In this document: one piece after another, positions 29,322 to 37,445 of the stretch
How positions within the stretch are numbered: the first letter of the stretch is position 1
Layout of the letters: each line of letters starts with the position of its first letter
Assembly (NCBI GenBank): GCA_947451525.1
Contig: CANFZM010000012.1
Coordinates: 1-64,000, forward strand
Direction: 5' to 3'
Length of the DNA: 64,000 bases
Source: Flavobacteriaceae bacterium
Lineage (GTDB): Bacteria > Bacteroidota > Bacteroidia > Flavobacteriales > Flavobacteriaceae
The notes under the pieces: generated by a model
Seen by the model: only the letters and a program-made list of their open reading frames with translations
The model's database searches: none
Told to the model about the DNA's origin: nothing
Program-made: the position numbers and the translations under genes

Positions 29322-29329
29322 TATTTTTG
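29322..29329 (+). promoter_or_regulatory. Putative promoter of the DUF4920 cluster
   Basis: TATTTTTG matches TAnnTTTG. A TTTG at 29303-29306 lies 15 bp upstream, slightly short for the usual spacing. The box is 24 bp before the ATG. Confidence 0.4.
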
Positions 29330-29352
29330 TAGATAATTAAAATATACCTAAA

Positions 29353-29844
29353 ATGAAAAAAGTTATTTATGCTGTAGTTGCAGTTTTATTAGTAGTAAGT
29401 TGCAATAAAAAAGAAGAAGTAAAAATTTCAGAAACTCCTGTTGATTACGCAAAATTTGGAGATAGTATTTCACCAGCCGATGCTATCAGTAAAGAAGCAT
29501 TGCTTACAAAATATTTATCTTTAAAAACTGCAGATACTCTTGAAGTAAAAGTCGCTTCTACTATAGTTGATGTTTGTCAGAAAAAAGGTTGTTGGATGAA
29601 TCTAGATCTTGGTTCAGGAAAAACTGCTTTAGTTCGATTTAAAGATTACGGTTTTTTTGTACCTAAAAACGCTGCTAAAAGTGAGGTAATTATTCACGGA
29701 AAGGCTTTTGTAGAAGTAACTCCAATTAGTGATTTAAAAGAATATGCTAAAGATGCTGGTAAATCAAAAGCAGCAATTGACAGTATTATTGCTCCCGAAA
29801 CTAATTATTCTTTTTTAGCAGACGGTGTTTTAATAAAAAAATAA
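29353..29844 (+). CDS. DUF4920 lipoprotein
   Basis: A 163-residue lipoprotein (VLLVVSC lipobox at residue 17) with the DUF4920 core: VASTIVDVCQKKGCWMNLDLGSGKTALVRFKDYGFFVPKN. The CxxxxCW motif followed by a small beta fold suggests metal or haem-related redox binding, but the domain is uncharacterised. It is the first of three tightly packed genes; the next begins immediately after its stop codon. Confidence 0.88.
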   Translation: MKKVIYAVVAVLLVVSCNKKEEVKISETPVDYAKFGDSISPADAISKEALLTKYLSLKTADTLEVKVASTIVDVCQKKGCWMNLDLGSGKTALVRFKDYGFFVPKNAAKSEVIIHGKAFVEVTPISDLKEYAKDAGKSKAAIDSIIAPETNYSFLADGVLIKK

Positions 29845-30285
29845 ATGAAAAAACTACTCGTTTTATTGATGGTTTTAGGTATTTTTTCTTGTCAAAAGAA
29901 AGAGCAAAAAACACCAAAAACCGAAAGTTCTTGTTCTAAAGAAAAGAAGTTTGATGTTTATCAATTGTCAGAAATGGCATCCCTTATGGAACAAATGTAT
30001 GCCTACAATTTGCAAATTAAAGATCGAATTGTAAAAGGCGATACTGTTGGTAAATTTCCAGAATTCTTCAATAAAATTTATACTGCTAAATTTACAGATG
30101 CAACTGATAAAGATCCTTTTTTTGATGAAAAAGCAATGGCTTATATCGCTGCTCAGAAACTCATTTATTCGGATTCTAAAAATGTCAAACAACATTTTAA
30201 TGAAGGAGTAACGGCTTGTATTACTTGCCACGAAGGAAAATGCGGAGGACCAATTCCGAAGATTAAAAAATTATTTATAAAGTAA
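29845..30285 (+). CDS. Small cytochrome c-like lipoprotein
   Basis: A 146-residue lipoprotein (VLGIFSC lipobox) with a single haem-binding CITCHEGKC near the C-terminus and GPIPKIKKL after it. The body is helical. The lone CxxCH and preceding H-F-N-E-G-V-T-A layout indicate one covalently bound haem c. The ATG directly follows the DUF4920 stop, so the two proteins are probably produced together and may share an envelope redox role. Confidence 0.8.
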   Translation: MKKLLVLLMVLGIFSCQKKEQKTPKTESSCSKEKKFDVYQLSEMASLMEQMYAYNLQIKDRIVKGDTVGKFPEFFNKIYTAKFTDATDKDPFFDEKAMAYIAAQKLIYSDSKNVKQHFNEGVTACITCHEGKCGGPIPKIKKLFIK

Positions 30286-30288
30286 ATT

Positions 30289-30951
30289 TTGAAGAGAGAA
30301 ATAATTCAAACTCAAGATGGTTCCACTACCATTCATTTGCCTGAGTGGGAAGAAAGTTACCATTCTAAACATGGTGCCATTCAAGAAGCCTATCATGTAT
30401 TTATAAAATCCGGATTGGAGTTATTTCCTAATAACCCAATTTCGATTTTAGAGATTGGTTTTGGCACCGGCTTGAATGCTTTTATTACTTATTTGGAAGC
30501 AAATAAAACACAGCAAACTATTGATTATGTTGGGGTAGAAGCCTATCCTGTTCTAGAGGAAGAAGCACTTCAAATGAATTACGTTGTAGAGTTACATGCC
30601 CAAGAAGAGCAGGAAATTTTTACTGATATGCACCAATCTACTTGGGAAGAGAAACGTGCTATAGCCACTAATTTTAATTTTACCAAACGCCAACAATTCT
30701 TTCAAGATATTACTGATGTAAATCAATTTGATTTAATCTACTTTGATGCCTTTGGGTTTAGAGTACAACCCGAATTATGGTCGTTAGAAATCTTCCAAAA
30801 AATGTATTCAGCTTTAAAAATAGGAGGGGTATTAGTAACCTATGCTTGCCGTTCTTCCATTAAAAAAGCAATGATAGAAAGTGGTTTCACAGTAGAAAAA
30901 TTGCCTGGAGCACCTGGAAAAAGAGAGATGCTGCGAGCAACAAAAAACTAA
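30289..30951 (+). CDS. mnmD: tRNA 5-methylaminomethyl-2-thiouridine methyltransferase (MnmD)
   Basis: A 220-residue SAM-dependent methyltransferase with PEWEESYHSKHGAIQEA, the SAM-binding ILEIGFGTGLNAFITYLEA and the catalytic-site segment YFDAFGFRVQPELWS. It is the stand-alone MnmD form, without the MnmC oxidase half, which makes the last methylation of mnm5s2U at the wobble position of tRNAs. The start is TTG, three bases after the cytochrome stop; starting there gives the standard N-terminus (MKREIIQTQDGSTTIHL). Confidence 0.9.
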   Translation: MKREIIQTQDGSTTIHLPEWEESYHSKHGAIQEAYHVFIKSGLELFPNNPISILEIGFGTGLNAFITYLEANKTQQTIDYVGVEAYPVLEEEALQMNYVVELHAQEEQEIFTDMHQSTWEEKRAIATNFNFTKRQQFFQDITDVNQFDLIYFDAFGFRVQPELWSLEIFQKMYSALKIGGVLVTYACRSSIKKAMIESGFTVEKLPGAPGKREMLRATKN

Positions 30952-30977
30952 ATACCACAGCGAAAACAATAAAAACT

Positions 30978-31033
30978 CATTAAGAAATTAAGGTTCATTA
31001 AGCAAACACTTAATGAACCTTAATTTCTTAATG
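30978..31033. repeat. Perfect 25-bp inverted repeat (dispersed family)
   Basis: Arms at 30978-31002 and 31009-31033 are perfectly complementary with a 6-base loop (left arm begins CATTAAGAAATTAAGG). It shares its arm with 5491 and 23351. It follows mnmD by 26 bp and may stop or process transcripts, although no T-tract follows. Confidence 0.9.
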
Positions 31034-31095
31034 GGTTAAATAATACTATGTTAACCCGTTGAGTGCAATTGTTTAAAAATGTAAAAAAATGTTGT

Positions 31096-31170
31096 TTTGT
31101 CATTCCGACGAAGGAGGAATCACATAATAAATACAGAGAATGCGATTTCTCGTTCCTCGAAATGACAAAA
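31096..31170. repeat. GTCATTCCGACG-family imperfect palindrome
   Basis: The segment opens TTGTCATTCCGACGAAGGAGG and closes CGTTCCTCGAAATGACAA, so the ends are imperfect inverted repeats. Right-end-less copies occur at 25352, 26320 and 27201. Outside this and the 30978 palindrome, 30952-31263 holds no gene. Confidence 0.85.
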
Positions 31171-31263
31171 TAGACCTATTAATTGATCTGTATTTGTAGT
31201 TTTTATATAGTTAAATATAATTACACCCAACGGGTTATGTTAATCAAAATCAACTAATCATAT

Positions 31264-32205
31264 TTATTTAGTAGCCTTAGGGCTAATAATTTGTACGTTT
31301 TGAAATACTATTGCACCTTTAATAACACCTGCAATTGTTGTACGTAGGGCATCAATAATATGAATTTTTAATTCATTTTTCGGATAAATTAAACTCACTT
31401 CTCTAGCAGGTTTAGGCTCCACAAAATGACGCAATTTTACTTGGTCTTTTTCTTTTAAATCCAAAGTGTGTAAATACGGAAGCAATGTAGTTCCGAGACC
31501 TTCATCGGCTAATTTTATTAAGGTTTCAAAACTTCCGCTTTCTATTTTAAAGTGATTGTTATCAGGGTTATTGTCTCTTTTGCAAAGGTTTAAAATACTA
31601 TCTCTAAAGCAATGACCATCTTGTAAAAGCAATATTTCATCTAAATTTAAATCGCTTATTTCAATTTCTTTTTTATTGAAAACTCCATGATTTTCTGGAA
31701 TGTAAGCAACAAAAGGTTCAAAATATAAAACGATTTCTTTTATTTTTTCTTCATTTAACGGAGTTGCAGCAATGGCGGCATCCAAATGACCATTATTCAA
31801 TTTGAAAATAATGTCTTCTGTATGTAATTCTTCAATTATCAGTTTTACTTTTGGGTATTTTTTGATAAAATTACTTAAAAACATAGGCAACAGCGTAGGC
31901 ATAATCGTTGGAATTATTCCTAATCTAAATTCTCCACCAATAAACCCTTTTTGTTGGTGTACAATGTCTTGAATTCTATCGGCTTCATTGACAATATTTT
32001 TGGCTTGATTAACAATCTTCTGACCAATTTCAGTCATTTGAATTGGCTTTTTTGTTCGGTCAAATATTTGAATCCCCAATTCTTCTTCTACCTTTTGAAT
32101 TTGCATACTCAATGTAGGTTGGGTAACGAAACATTTCTCGGCTGCTAAAGTAAAGTTTTTGTATTCTGCTACTGCTAGAACATATTGTAGTTGTGTAATT
32201 GTCAT
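31264..32205 (-). CDS. oxyR: Hydrogen peroxide-sensing LysR regulator
   Basis: A 313-residue LysR protein: winged helix-turn-helix in residues 1-60, then the effector domain. The peroxide-sensing cysteines are C199 and C208 in the context DGHCFRDSILNLC, the same spacing and numbering as in E. coli OxyR. The start at 32205 is preferred to an upstream in-frame ATG because the probable -7 box (32226-32233) lies between them. It is divergent from a dps gene, a classic OxyR target. Confidence 0.93.
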   Translation of the reverse strand: MTITQLQYVLAVAEYKNFTLAAEKCFVTQPTLSMQIQKVEEELGIQIFDRTKKPIQMTEIGQKIVNQAKNIVNEADRIQDIVHQQKGFIGGEFRLGIIPTIMPTLLPMFLSNFIKKYPKVKLIIEELHTEDIIFKLNNGHLDAAIAATPLNEEKIKEIVLYFEPFVAYIPENHGVFNKKEIEISDLNLDEILLLQDGHCFRDSILNLCKRDNNPDNNHFKIESGSFETLIKLADEGLGTTLLPYLHTLDLKEKDQVKLRHFVEPKPAREVSLIYPKNELKIHIIDALRTTIAGVIKGAIVFQNVQIISPKATK

Positions 32206-32225
32206 TGGTATAGTAATATTTGATG

Positions 32226-32256
32226 CAAATATAAAAACTATCAATTAAATTTATAG
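32226..32256. promoter_or_regulatory. oxyR -7 box and LysR-type dyad
   Basis: CAAATATA at 32226-32233 is TATATTTG on the minus strand, placed 20 bp before oxyR. At 32238-32256 the dyad CTATCAATTAAATTTATAG has 9-base arms (8 of 9 complementary), a T-N11-A-like LysR box. It sits between the two divergent starts. It does not match the four-part E. coli OxyR consensus exactly. Autoregulation and control of dps are inferences. Confidence 0.5.
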
Positions 32257-32299
32257 TATTACGGTTGATTTAATTTGTAAATTCGTAAAAATAAAAGTT

Positions 32300-32779
32300 A
32301 TGAAACTTAATAGTATTGGATTACCCGAAAAAGATGTAGAAGTTTTAGCTGCAGAATTAAATATATTATTAGCTAATTTTCAAATGTATTATCAGAATTT
32401 GCGTGGCTTACATTGGAATATCCGTGGAAAACGGTTCTTTGATTTGCATATAAAATTTGAAGAATTATACAACGACAGTCAATTGAAAATTGATTTAATT
32501 GCCGAACGGGTATTAACATTAGAGGCCACTCCGCTGCATACTTTTGAAGATTATATTAAATATAATAAATTAGAAGTTGGAAAAGACATCCATAAGGATG
32601 AAAAAGCAATTGAATTGATTTTAGATTCGTTAGTGAAACTTCTTACAATAGAAAGAGTTATACTGAAAAAAGCTTCTGAAATTAGTGATGAAGGCACTTC
32701 TTCTATGATGAGTGACTTTATTGTAGAACAAGAAAAAACGATTTGGATGCTAAAAGCTTGGTTGGAACAAGATGTTTAA
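32300..32779 (+). CDS. dps: Dps family ferritin-like protein
   Basis: A 159-residue four-helix protein with the interface ferroxidase ligands in NLRGLHWNIRGKRFFDLH and FEELYND. Dps dodecamers oxidise Fe2+ with hydrogen peroxide, store iron and protect DNA. The divergent oxyR and the shared dyad suggest peroxide induction. It is distinct from the second Dps at 60715: the helices differ substantially. Confidence 0.93.
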   Translation: MKLNSIGLPEKDVEVLAAELNILLANFQMYYQNLRGLHWNIRGKRFFDLHIKFEELYNDSQLKIDLIAERVLTLEATPLHTFEDYIKYNKLEVGKDIHKDEKAIELILDSLVKLLTIERVILKKASEISDEGTSSMMSDFIVEQEKTIWMLKAWLEQDV

Positions 32780-32804
32780 AAATTAGATTTGTTAAATGTT
32801 TAAT

Positions 32805-32840
32805 AATAGCTTTTCTTTTTTAGACTGAAAAGCTATTTTT
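32805..32840 (+). terminator. Intrinsic terminator of dps
   Basis: A 10-bp stem (AATAGCTTTT and complement) with a 13-base loop, then T5. The next gene's ATG follows six bases after the T-run. Confidence 0.75.
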
Positions 32841-32845
32841 GCTGT

Positions 32846-33133
32846 ATGAAATATCTAGCAACATTTTTATTGGTATTTTTTGTATCTTTTCTAGCAACAC
32901 CAACAATTGTATCGGTGATAAAGAAAAATACCGATATTTCTTTGTTTTATAGTTTCAATGAAGAAGAACTTCATAAAGATTTTAAAGAACTCAAGGCCGA
33001 TTTGAGTCATAATTATGAATTTACTTTTGTGAATTTATCTTCTACAACTTCCTCTAAAATTATTTCGGAAAATTTATCAAGACATGATAATGTTTCCGAA
33101 CAAATAATTTCTCCTCCGCCAGATTTATCTTAA
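32846..33133 (+). CDS. Small exported hypothetical protein
   Basis: A 95-residue protein with an N-terminal hydrophobic stretch (YLATFLLVFFVSFLATPTIVSVI) and a short polar remainder ending PPPDLS. I do not recognise it. The start codon lies right after the dps terminator, 60 bp before the SulP gene, so it may head the SulP/carbonic anhydrase transcript. Codon use and composition are like the neighbours. Confidence 0.6.
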   Translation: MKYLATFLLVFFVSFLATPTIVSVIKKNTDISLFYSFNEEELHKDFKELKADLSHNYEFTFVNLSSTTSSKIISENLSRHDNVSEQIISPPPDLS

Positions 33134-33193
33134 TACATTTTTACGGTTTCCTATGTTTTGGAACCAATTTACGTATTAACATAAATTTCAGGT

Positions 33194-34849
33194 ATGACAA
33201 AAAAAATCAATCTTTTTGCAAACCTTAAATCTGATTTTGCTTCAGGTTTAGTGGTTTTTTTAGTGGCATTGCCACTGTGTCTCGGTATTGCATTAGCAAG
33301 CGGAGCACCCTTATTTTCAGGTATTATTTCAGGTGTTGTAGGCGGAATTATTGTTGGTTTTTTAAGCCAATCTCACATTAGTGTTTCTGGACCTGCTGCA
33401 GGATTAACCGCAATCCTTTTAACCGCTATTACGGATCTAGGTTCCTTCAATGCCTTATTGTTGGCTGTTATAATTGCAGGCGTAATTCAATTAACATTAG
33501 GTTTTATTAAAGCCGGTTCTATTTCTAATTTCTTTCCTACAAATGTTATCGAAGGGATGTTAGCAGGTATTGGGGTTATTATTTTTCTAAAACAAATTCC
33601 GCATGCCTTTGGGTACGATCCCGATTTTGAAGGGGATTTATCCTTTTTACAAATTGACGGACAGAATACTTTTTCTGAATTGTTCTCGGTATTGAATCAT
33701 ATTCAATTTGGTTCAATTTTGATTACCCTTATCTCATTAGCGATTTTAATATTTTGGACCAAACTAGAATTATTAAATAAATTAAAAGTTGTACCAGCAG
33801 CATTGGTTGCTGTAATTGTAAGTGTTATTTTAAACGAAATTTTCTTACAATCGGGAAGCAGTTTAGCGATAGATAAAAGTCACTTGGTGAATTTACCTGT
33901 GCCAACCTCTTTAGATGAATTTAAAGCAATTTTAATTACTCCAGATTTTTCTGCAATAACCAATTCTAAAGTATGGATAGTTGCAGTTACCATTGCTGTG
34001 GTGGCTTCTATAGAAACACTATTATGTATTGAAGCGGCTGATAGAATGGATGTACAAAAACGATATACTGATACTAATGTTGAATTAAAAGCACAAGGAA
34101 TTGGTAATATTGTAAGTGCACTTTTAGGAGGTTTACCAATGACTTCGGTTGTTGTAAGATCATCTGCCAATAATAATGCGGGAGCCAAATCTAAAATGTC
34201 GGCTATAATTCACGGACTTTTATTATTGGTAAGTGTGTTGTTGATTCCTACAATTCTAAATAAAATTCCTTTAGCAACTTTGGCTGCAGTCTTGCTATTA
34301 GTAGGTTTTAAATTGGCTAATCCTAAAATGATAAAGCATTTTTGGGACAGAGGAAAATACCAATTTATTCCTTTTATTGCCACATTTGCAGCGGTAGTTT
34401 TTACCGATTTATTAAAAGGTGTTGCTTTGGGTATGATAATCAGTGTTATTTTTGTACTGAAAGGCAATATGAAACGGGCTTATAATTTTAGAAAAGAAGA
34501 ATTTCAAGATGGTGATATTATTCATATTGATTTAGCACAAGAGGTTTCTTTTCTAAATAAATCGGCTATTAAAAATACCCTTATTGAAATTCCAAAGAAT
34601 TCTAAAGTTGTTATTAATGCTGCCGATACAGTTTATATCGCCCATGATGTATTAGATTTGATTAAGGAGTTTAAAAGGAATAGGGCTAAAAATGATAATA
34701 TTAAAGTTAAATTAGTAGGTTTTAAAAAAGCCTACGATTTAGAAAATAGTGAAGGTTTTAAAAATACGGTAACGGTCGAACATAAGTACGATGCCATGAA
34801 AAGGCAAACCATTAAAGTAGAAAACCAAAAAACAGAATTTATTGATTAA
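33194..34849 (+). CDS. SulP family inorganic anion transporter
   Basis: A 551-residue protein with 10 to 12 membrane helices, the SulP opening FLVALPLCLGIALASGAPLFSGIISG and the HISVSGPAAGLTAIL signature. About 100 C-terminal residues form a STAS domain. SulP proteins carry sulfate, bicarbonate or other anions, usually with Na+ or H+. The gene just downstream encodes carbonic anhydrase, so bicarbonate is the most likely substrate here, as for BicA-type carriers. Confidence 0.9.
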   Translation: MTKKINLFANLKSDFASGLVVFLVALPLCLGIALASGAPLFSGIISGVVGGIIVGFLSQSHISVSGPAAGLTAILLTAITDLGSFNALLLAVIIAGVIQLTLGFIKAGSISNFFPTNVIEGMLAGIGVIIFLKQIPHAFGYDPDFEGDLSFLQIDGQNTFSELFSVLNHIQFGSILITLISLAILIFWTKLELLNKLKVVPAALVAVIVSVILNEIFLQSGSSLAIDKSHLVNLPVPTSLDEFKAILITPDFSAITNSKVWIVAVTIAVVASIETLLCIEAADRMDVQKRYTDTNVELKAQGIGNIVSALLGGLPMTSVVVRSSANNNAGAKSKMSAIIHGLLLLVSVLLIPTILNKIPLATLAAVLLLVGFKLANPKMIKHFWDRGKYQFIPFIATFAAVVFTDLLKGVALGMIISVIFVLKGNMKRAYNFRKEEFQDGDIIHIDLAQEVSFLNKSAIKNTLIEIPKNSKVVINAADTVYIAHDVLDLIKEFKRNRAKNDNIKVKLVGFKKAYDLENSEGFKNTVTVEHKYDAMKRQTIKVENQKTEFID

Positions 34850-34940
34850 AAAAACATAAAAAAGAATGAATTTACCTATTTTTATAAAATATTTAGTATA
34901 TTTAGATTAGGTAAATATTTAAATTATAAATCGAATAATT

Positions 34941-35579
34941 ATGAGTGATTTTTATAAAAAAATATTAGATAACAATAAGCAATGGGTTGAAAATCAACTG
35001 GCTATTGATGCGGATTATTTTAAGGATTTATCTAAAGGACAAAATCCACCGTTGTTGTGGATTGGTTGTTCGGATAGTAGAGTTCCTGCAAATGAAATAA
35101 TTGGGGCGAAACCTGGAGAAGTATTTGTACATAGAAATATTGCCAATATGGTTATCCACAGTGATATGAACATGTTGAGTGTATTAGATTATGCCGTAAA
35201 TGTATTAAAAGTAAAACATGTAATTGTATGCGGGCATTATGGTTGTGGAGGTATTAAAGCCGCTATGGGTAATGATTCTATTGGAATTATCGATAACTGG
35301 ATTAGGCACATTAAAGACGTTTATCGTTTGCACAACACCTATTTAGATTCTATTGTAGATGAAAATGAACGATTTAATGCTTTTGTAGAATTAAATGTAA
35401 AAGAACAAGTATTCGATTTGGCTAAAACTTCAATTGTTCAAGCCGCTTGGAGAAGTGGACAAGATGTAACTTTACACGGATGGGCTTACGGATTAAATTC
35501 TGGTTTTGTAACCGATTTAAATGTGAATTTTAGTTCAAATAAAGATTTGGATGCTGTTTATCAATTGTTATTTAAATAG
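34941..35579 (+). CDS. Beta-class carbonic anhydrase
   Basis: A 212-residue protein with zinc ligands C43 (CSDSRVPANE), H99 and C102 (CGHYGCGG), plus the D45-R47 dyad. It interconverts CO2 and bicarbonate in the cytoplasm. Its place 91 bp behind a SulP transporter in the same orientation suggests that the two supply or retain inorganic carbon for biosynthetic carboxylations. Confidence 0.95.
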   Translation: MSDFYKKILDNNKQWVENQLAIDADYFKDLSKGQNPPLLWIGCSDSRVPANEIIGAKPGEVFVHRNIANMVIHSDMNMLSVLDYAVNVLKVKHVIVCGHYGCGGIKAAMGNDSIGIIDNWIRHIKDVYRLHNTYLDSIVDENERFNAFVELNVKEQVFDLAKTSIVQAAWRSGQDVTLHGWAYGLNSGFVTDLNVNFSSNKDLDAVYQLLFK

Positions 35580-35601
35580 TATTCTGTGTTAATGTTAAAG
35601 T

Positions 35602-35636
35602 AAAACGCTTCAATAATTAATTTATTGAAGCGTTTT
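35602..35636. terminator. Bidirectional intrinsic terminator
   Basis: A perfect 15-bp stem (AAAACGCTTCAATAA and complement) with a 5-base loop and T-run. It separates the carbonic anhydrase gene from the convergent minus-strand cluster. Confidence 0.92.
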
Positions 35637-35660
35637 TTTAATGGAATTAACTTTAAATTT

Positions 35661-35906
35661 TCACTCACAGGCCTTTTCTACAGTTTCTTCAAATGAGTCT
35701 CCTCTTGAAACAGCAGGGTTGGAAAGTACTTTTATAACTCCATTTGTAAATTCTTTGGCAAGACTTGTTTCACTACTTGGTTCTTTAGGAGCAGGAGGAG
35801 GTGGTGGTGGAGTTGAATTAGTTGGTGTACTACTAGCAATGTTTGCCGTAGTGCTTGCAAGATCTTGTGTTCCACTTGCATTTTCTGGTTTGTCATTAGT
35901 ATCCAT
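35661..35906 (-). CDS. Proline-rich small protein
   Basis: An 81-residue frame that begins MDTNDKPENASGTQDL, has a run of seven prolines interrupted once by alanine, and ends EETVEKACE. It runs in the same direction as the two large uncharacterised genes, 88 bp behind them, and stops just before a strong terminator, which supports reality. A longer plus-strand frame (35641-36015) overlaps it but starts inside the terminator. The Ser/Thr/Pro-rich tract looks like a flexible linker; the function is unknown. Confidence 0.5.
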   Translation of the reverse strand: MDTNDKPENASGTQDLASTTANIASSTPTNSTPPPPPPAPKEPSSETSLAKEFTNGVIKVLSNPAVSRGDSFEETVEKACE

Positions 35907-35994
35907 GATTTCGAAAATTAGTTTCCCTACTCGTTTGGCTTTTCGGTTACGCCCCGTTTATAATTGGTTTCTGGACTCCACATTTTATATTTAT

Positions 35995-37431
35995 TTAAAC
36001 AATAGGCGATGCTGAAGGTGCTAATGCAGGAGTTAATTTAGATAAACACCCAATTATTTGCATTCCTTTTATTTCTAAAGTGTTCTGATTAAAACTTCCG
36101 TTTCTTACATCAAAGGGGCCAAAAGAAACCGCATTAGAAAGGTTGTCTTTATCTGTTGCCGACCAATTGGCAGTGATTGCTACGTTACTTATCAAAATAA
36201 AGGATGTTGGTAATAGCGGAAAAATACCAGTATTATTTTCGGCTGTACCTGAAGAATATTCACCTACATTGGTCCCGTAGATATTCCAGTTTTTGGTACT
36301 AAGCAAAGCCAAATTCAACCAAGGACGATCTATATTTACTCTGCAAAATTTAAACGAAATACTAAACCCATCAGATCCAACTGATTTTTGGGTAGGAAGG
36401 TCTTTAATTAATAAATCATTCAATATAATAGTTTGTTTTGCCGAGTATATATTTGGCTTAACCATTAAATTTTCAGTATTAATATTTTGTATTTTAATAG
36501 AACTTAATACTTTGTTGTTTTTTTCAAAAGCAGTAACTGGCATTGGTCGTAATACTGGATTTTTTATATTAGTTGCTACTAATTTATTTCGAAAAGCAGT
36601 ATTTAATACTGCGGATGGTCTTGCAGCAGTAGCCGTTTTCATTTTATTAAACACAATTTGAGAGGAGGTATTTAGAATATTTGGACTTAAAGTAAAAGTG
36701 TTGGTTTTAAAATTTTTGTTGGATATAATTTTTTGTTTGGAGATAGTCTGTGTTAAGGCAGCACTAAATAAAGCAGCTGTAGGAGGGGTGTTTTTAATTT
36801 TTATTACTCCAGCTTCTAGTAATTTAGCGCCGTTATATTTTACAAATAACGGATTGCTCTCGGCTGGTTTTACTTGACTAGATTGTATGTTTATTGATGT
36901 CCAATAAGCAGTTGCGGCTTCATCATACCAGTTAGAAGGCGTAGCGATGCTTTTATGATACGTATCCATTGGGTCTTTGCTGCTTCCTTTTTCACTTAAT
37001 ACAAATTCATATTGGGCATCTGCAAATAATTTATATAAAGGATTGGTTTCTAAACTTGCATCAGGTACCCCATTAGGCCTTGCACTAGAAATGATGATTT
37101 CATAAATATCATCTATCGTGTAGGCTGAATTTTCATATTTTGATTTATTCATTACCGGTACAATATTGGCTAAAGAGGAGAATAATTCTTCTGCTAAATT
37201 TGCATTGTATTTTCCTGTGGCATCTTTACAATCTTCTGGACTTATTGAAATTCCAGGCCAGGCCATTTGTAAAAATAAACTATCGGGTGCAGCATTCATA
37301 TTAAAGGATGTTGCCAAAGTGTCATAAACACTCGCTATAAAGTCGGTTGCATTTGCCATATTAATTTCACTTAAGGGATTAGAAAAAGTATCCTTAGGCT
37401 CTTTTATACCTAAGGATATTTCATCATTCAT
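35995..37431 (-). CDS. Uncharacterised RPW-motif protein, paralogue B
   Basis: A 478-residue protein without signal peptide or membrane segment. Its C-terminal 130 residues (RPWLNLALLSTKNWNIYG, then PLLPTSFILISNVAITANW and MQIIG) are homologous to the same region of the upstream 468-residue protein. The N-terminal halves also correspond (PGISISPEDC against PGMAINPADY). The middle is different: it lacks the serine/glycine-rich tract of the other copy and instead has about 100 polar residues. I recall similar RPW/PTSF/QIIGW proteins as uncharacterised entries in bacteria and fungi, but can name no family. It follows paralogue A by 14 bp. Confidence 0.75.
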   Translation of the reverse strand: MNDEISLGIKEPKDTFSNPLSEINMANATDFIASVYDTLATSFNMNAAPDSLFLQMAWPGISISPEDCKDATGKYNANLAEELFSSLANIVPVMNKSKYENSAYTIDDIYEIIISSARPNGVPDASLETNPLYKLFADAQYEFVLSEKGSSKDPMDTYHKSIATPSNWYDEAATAYWTSINIQSSQVKPAESNPLFVKYNGAKLLEAGVIKIKNTPPTAALFSAALTQTISKQKIISNKNFKTNTFTLSPNILNTSSQIVFNKMKTATAARPSAVLNTAFRNKLVATNIKNPVLRPMPVTAFEKNNKVLSSIKIQNINTENLMVKPNIYSAKQTIILNDLLIKDLPTQKSVGSDGFSISFKFCRVNIDRPWLNLALLSTKNWNIYGTNVGEYSSGTAENNTGIFPLLPTSFILISNVAITANWSATDKDNLSNAVSFGPFDVRNGSFNQNTLEIKGMQIIGCLSKLTPALAPSASPIV

Positions 37432-37445
37432 TGTTTATATAAACT

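Noticed and set aside
32238..32256. Exact E. coli OxyR four-part site
   Set aside because: The ATAG-N7-CTAT pattern is absent. Only a T-N11-A-like dyad is present, so I report a generic LysR box instead.
35641..36015. Longer plus-strand frame opposite the proline-rich ORF
   Set aside because: It begins inside the carbonic anhydrase terminator, runs antisense to the operon, and its glycine run is only the complement of the proline run of the minus-strand gene.
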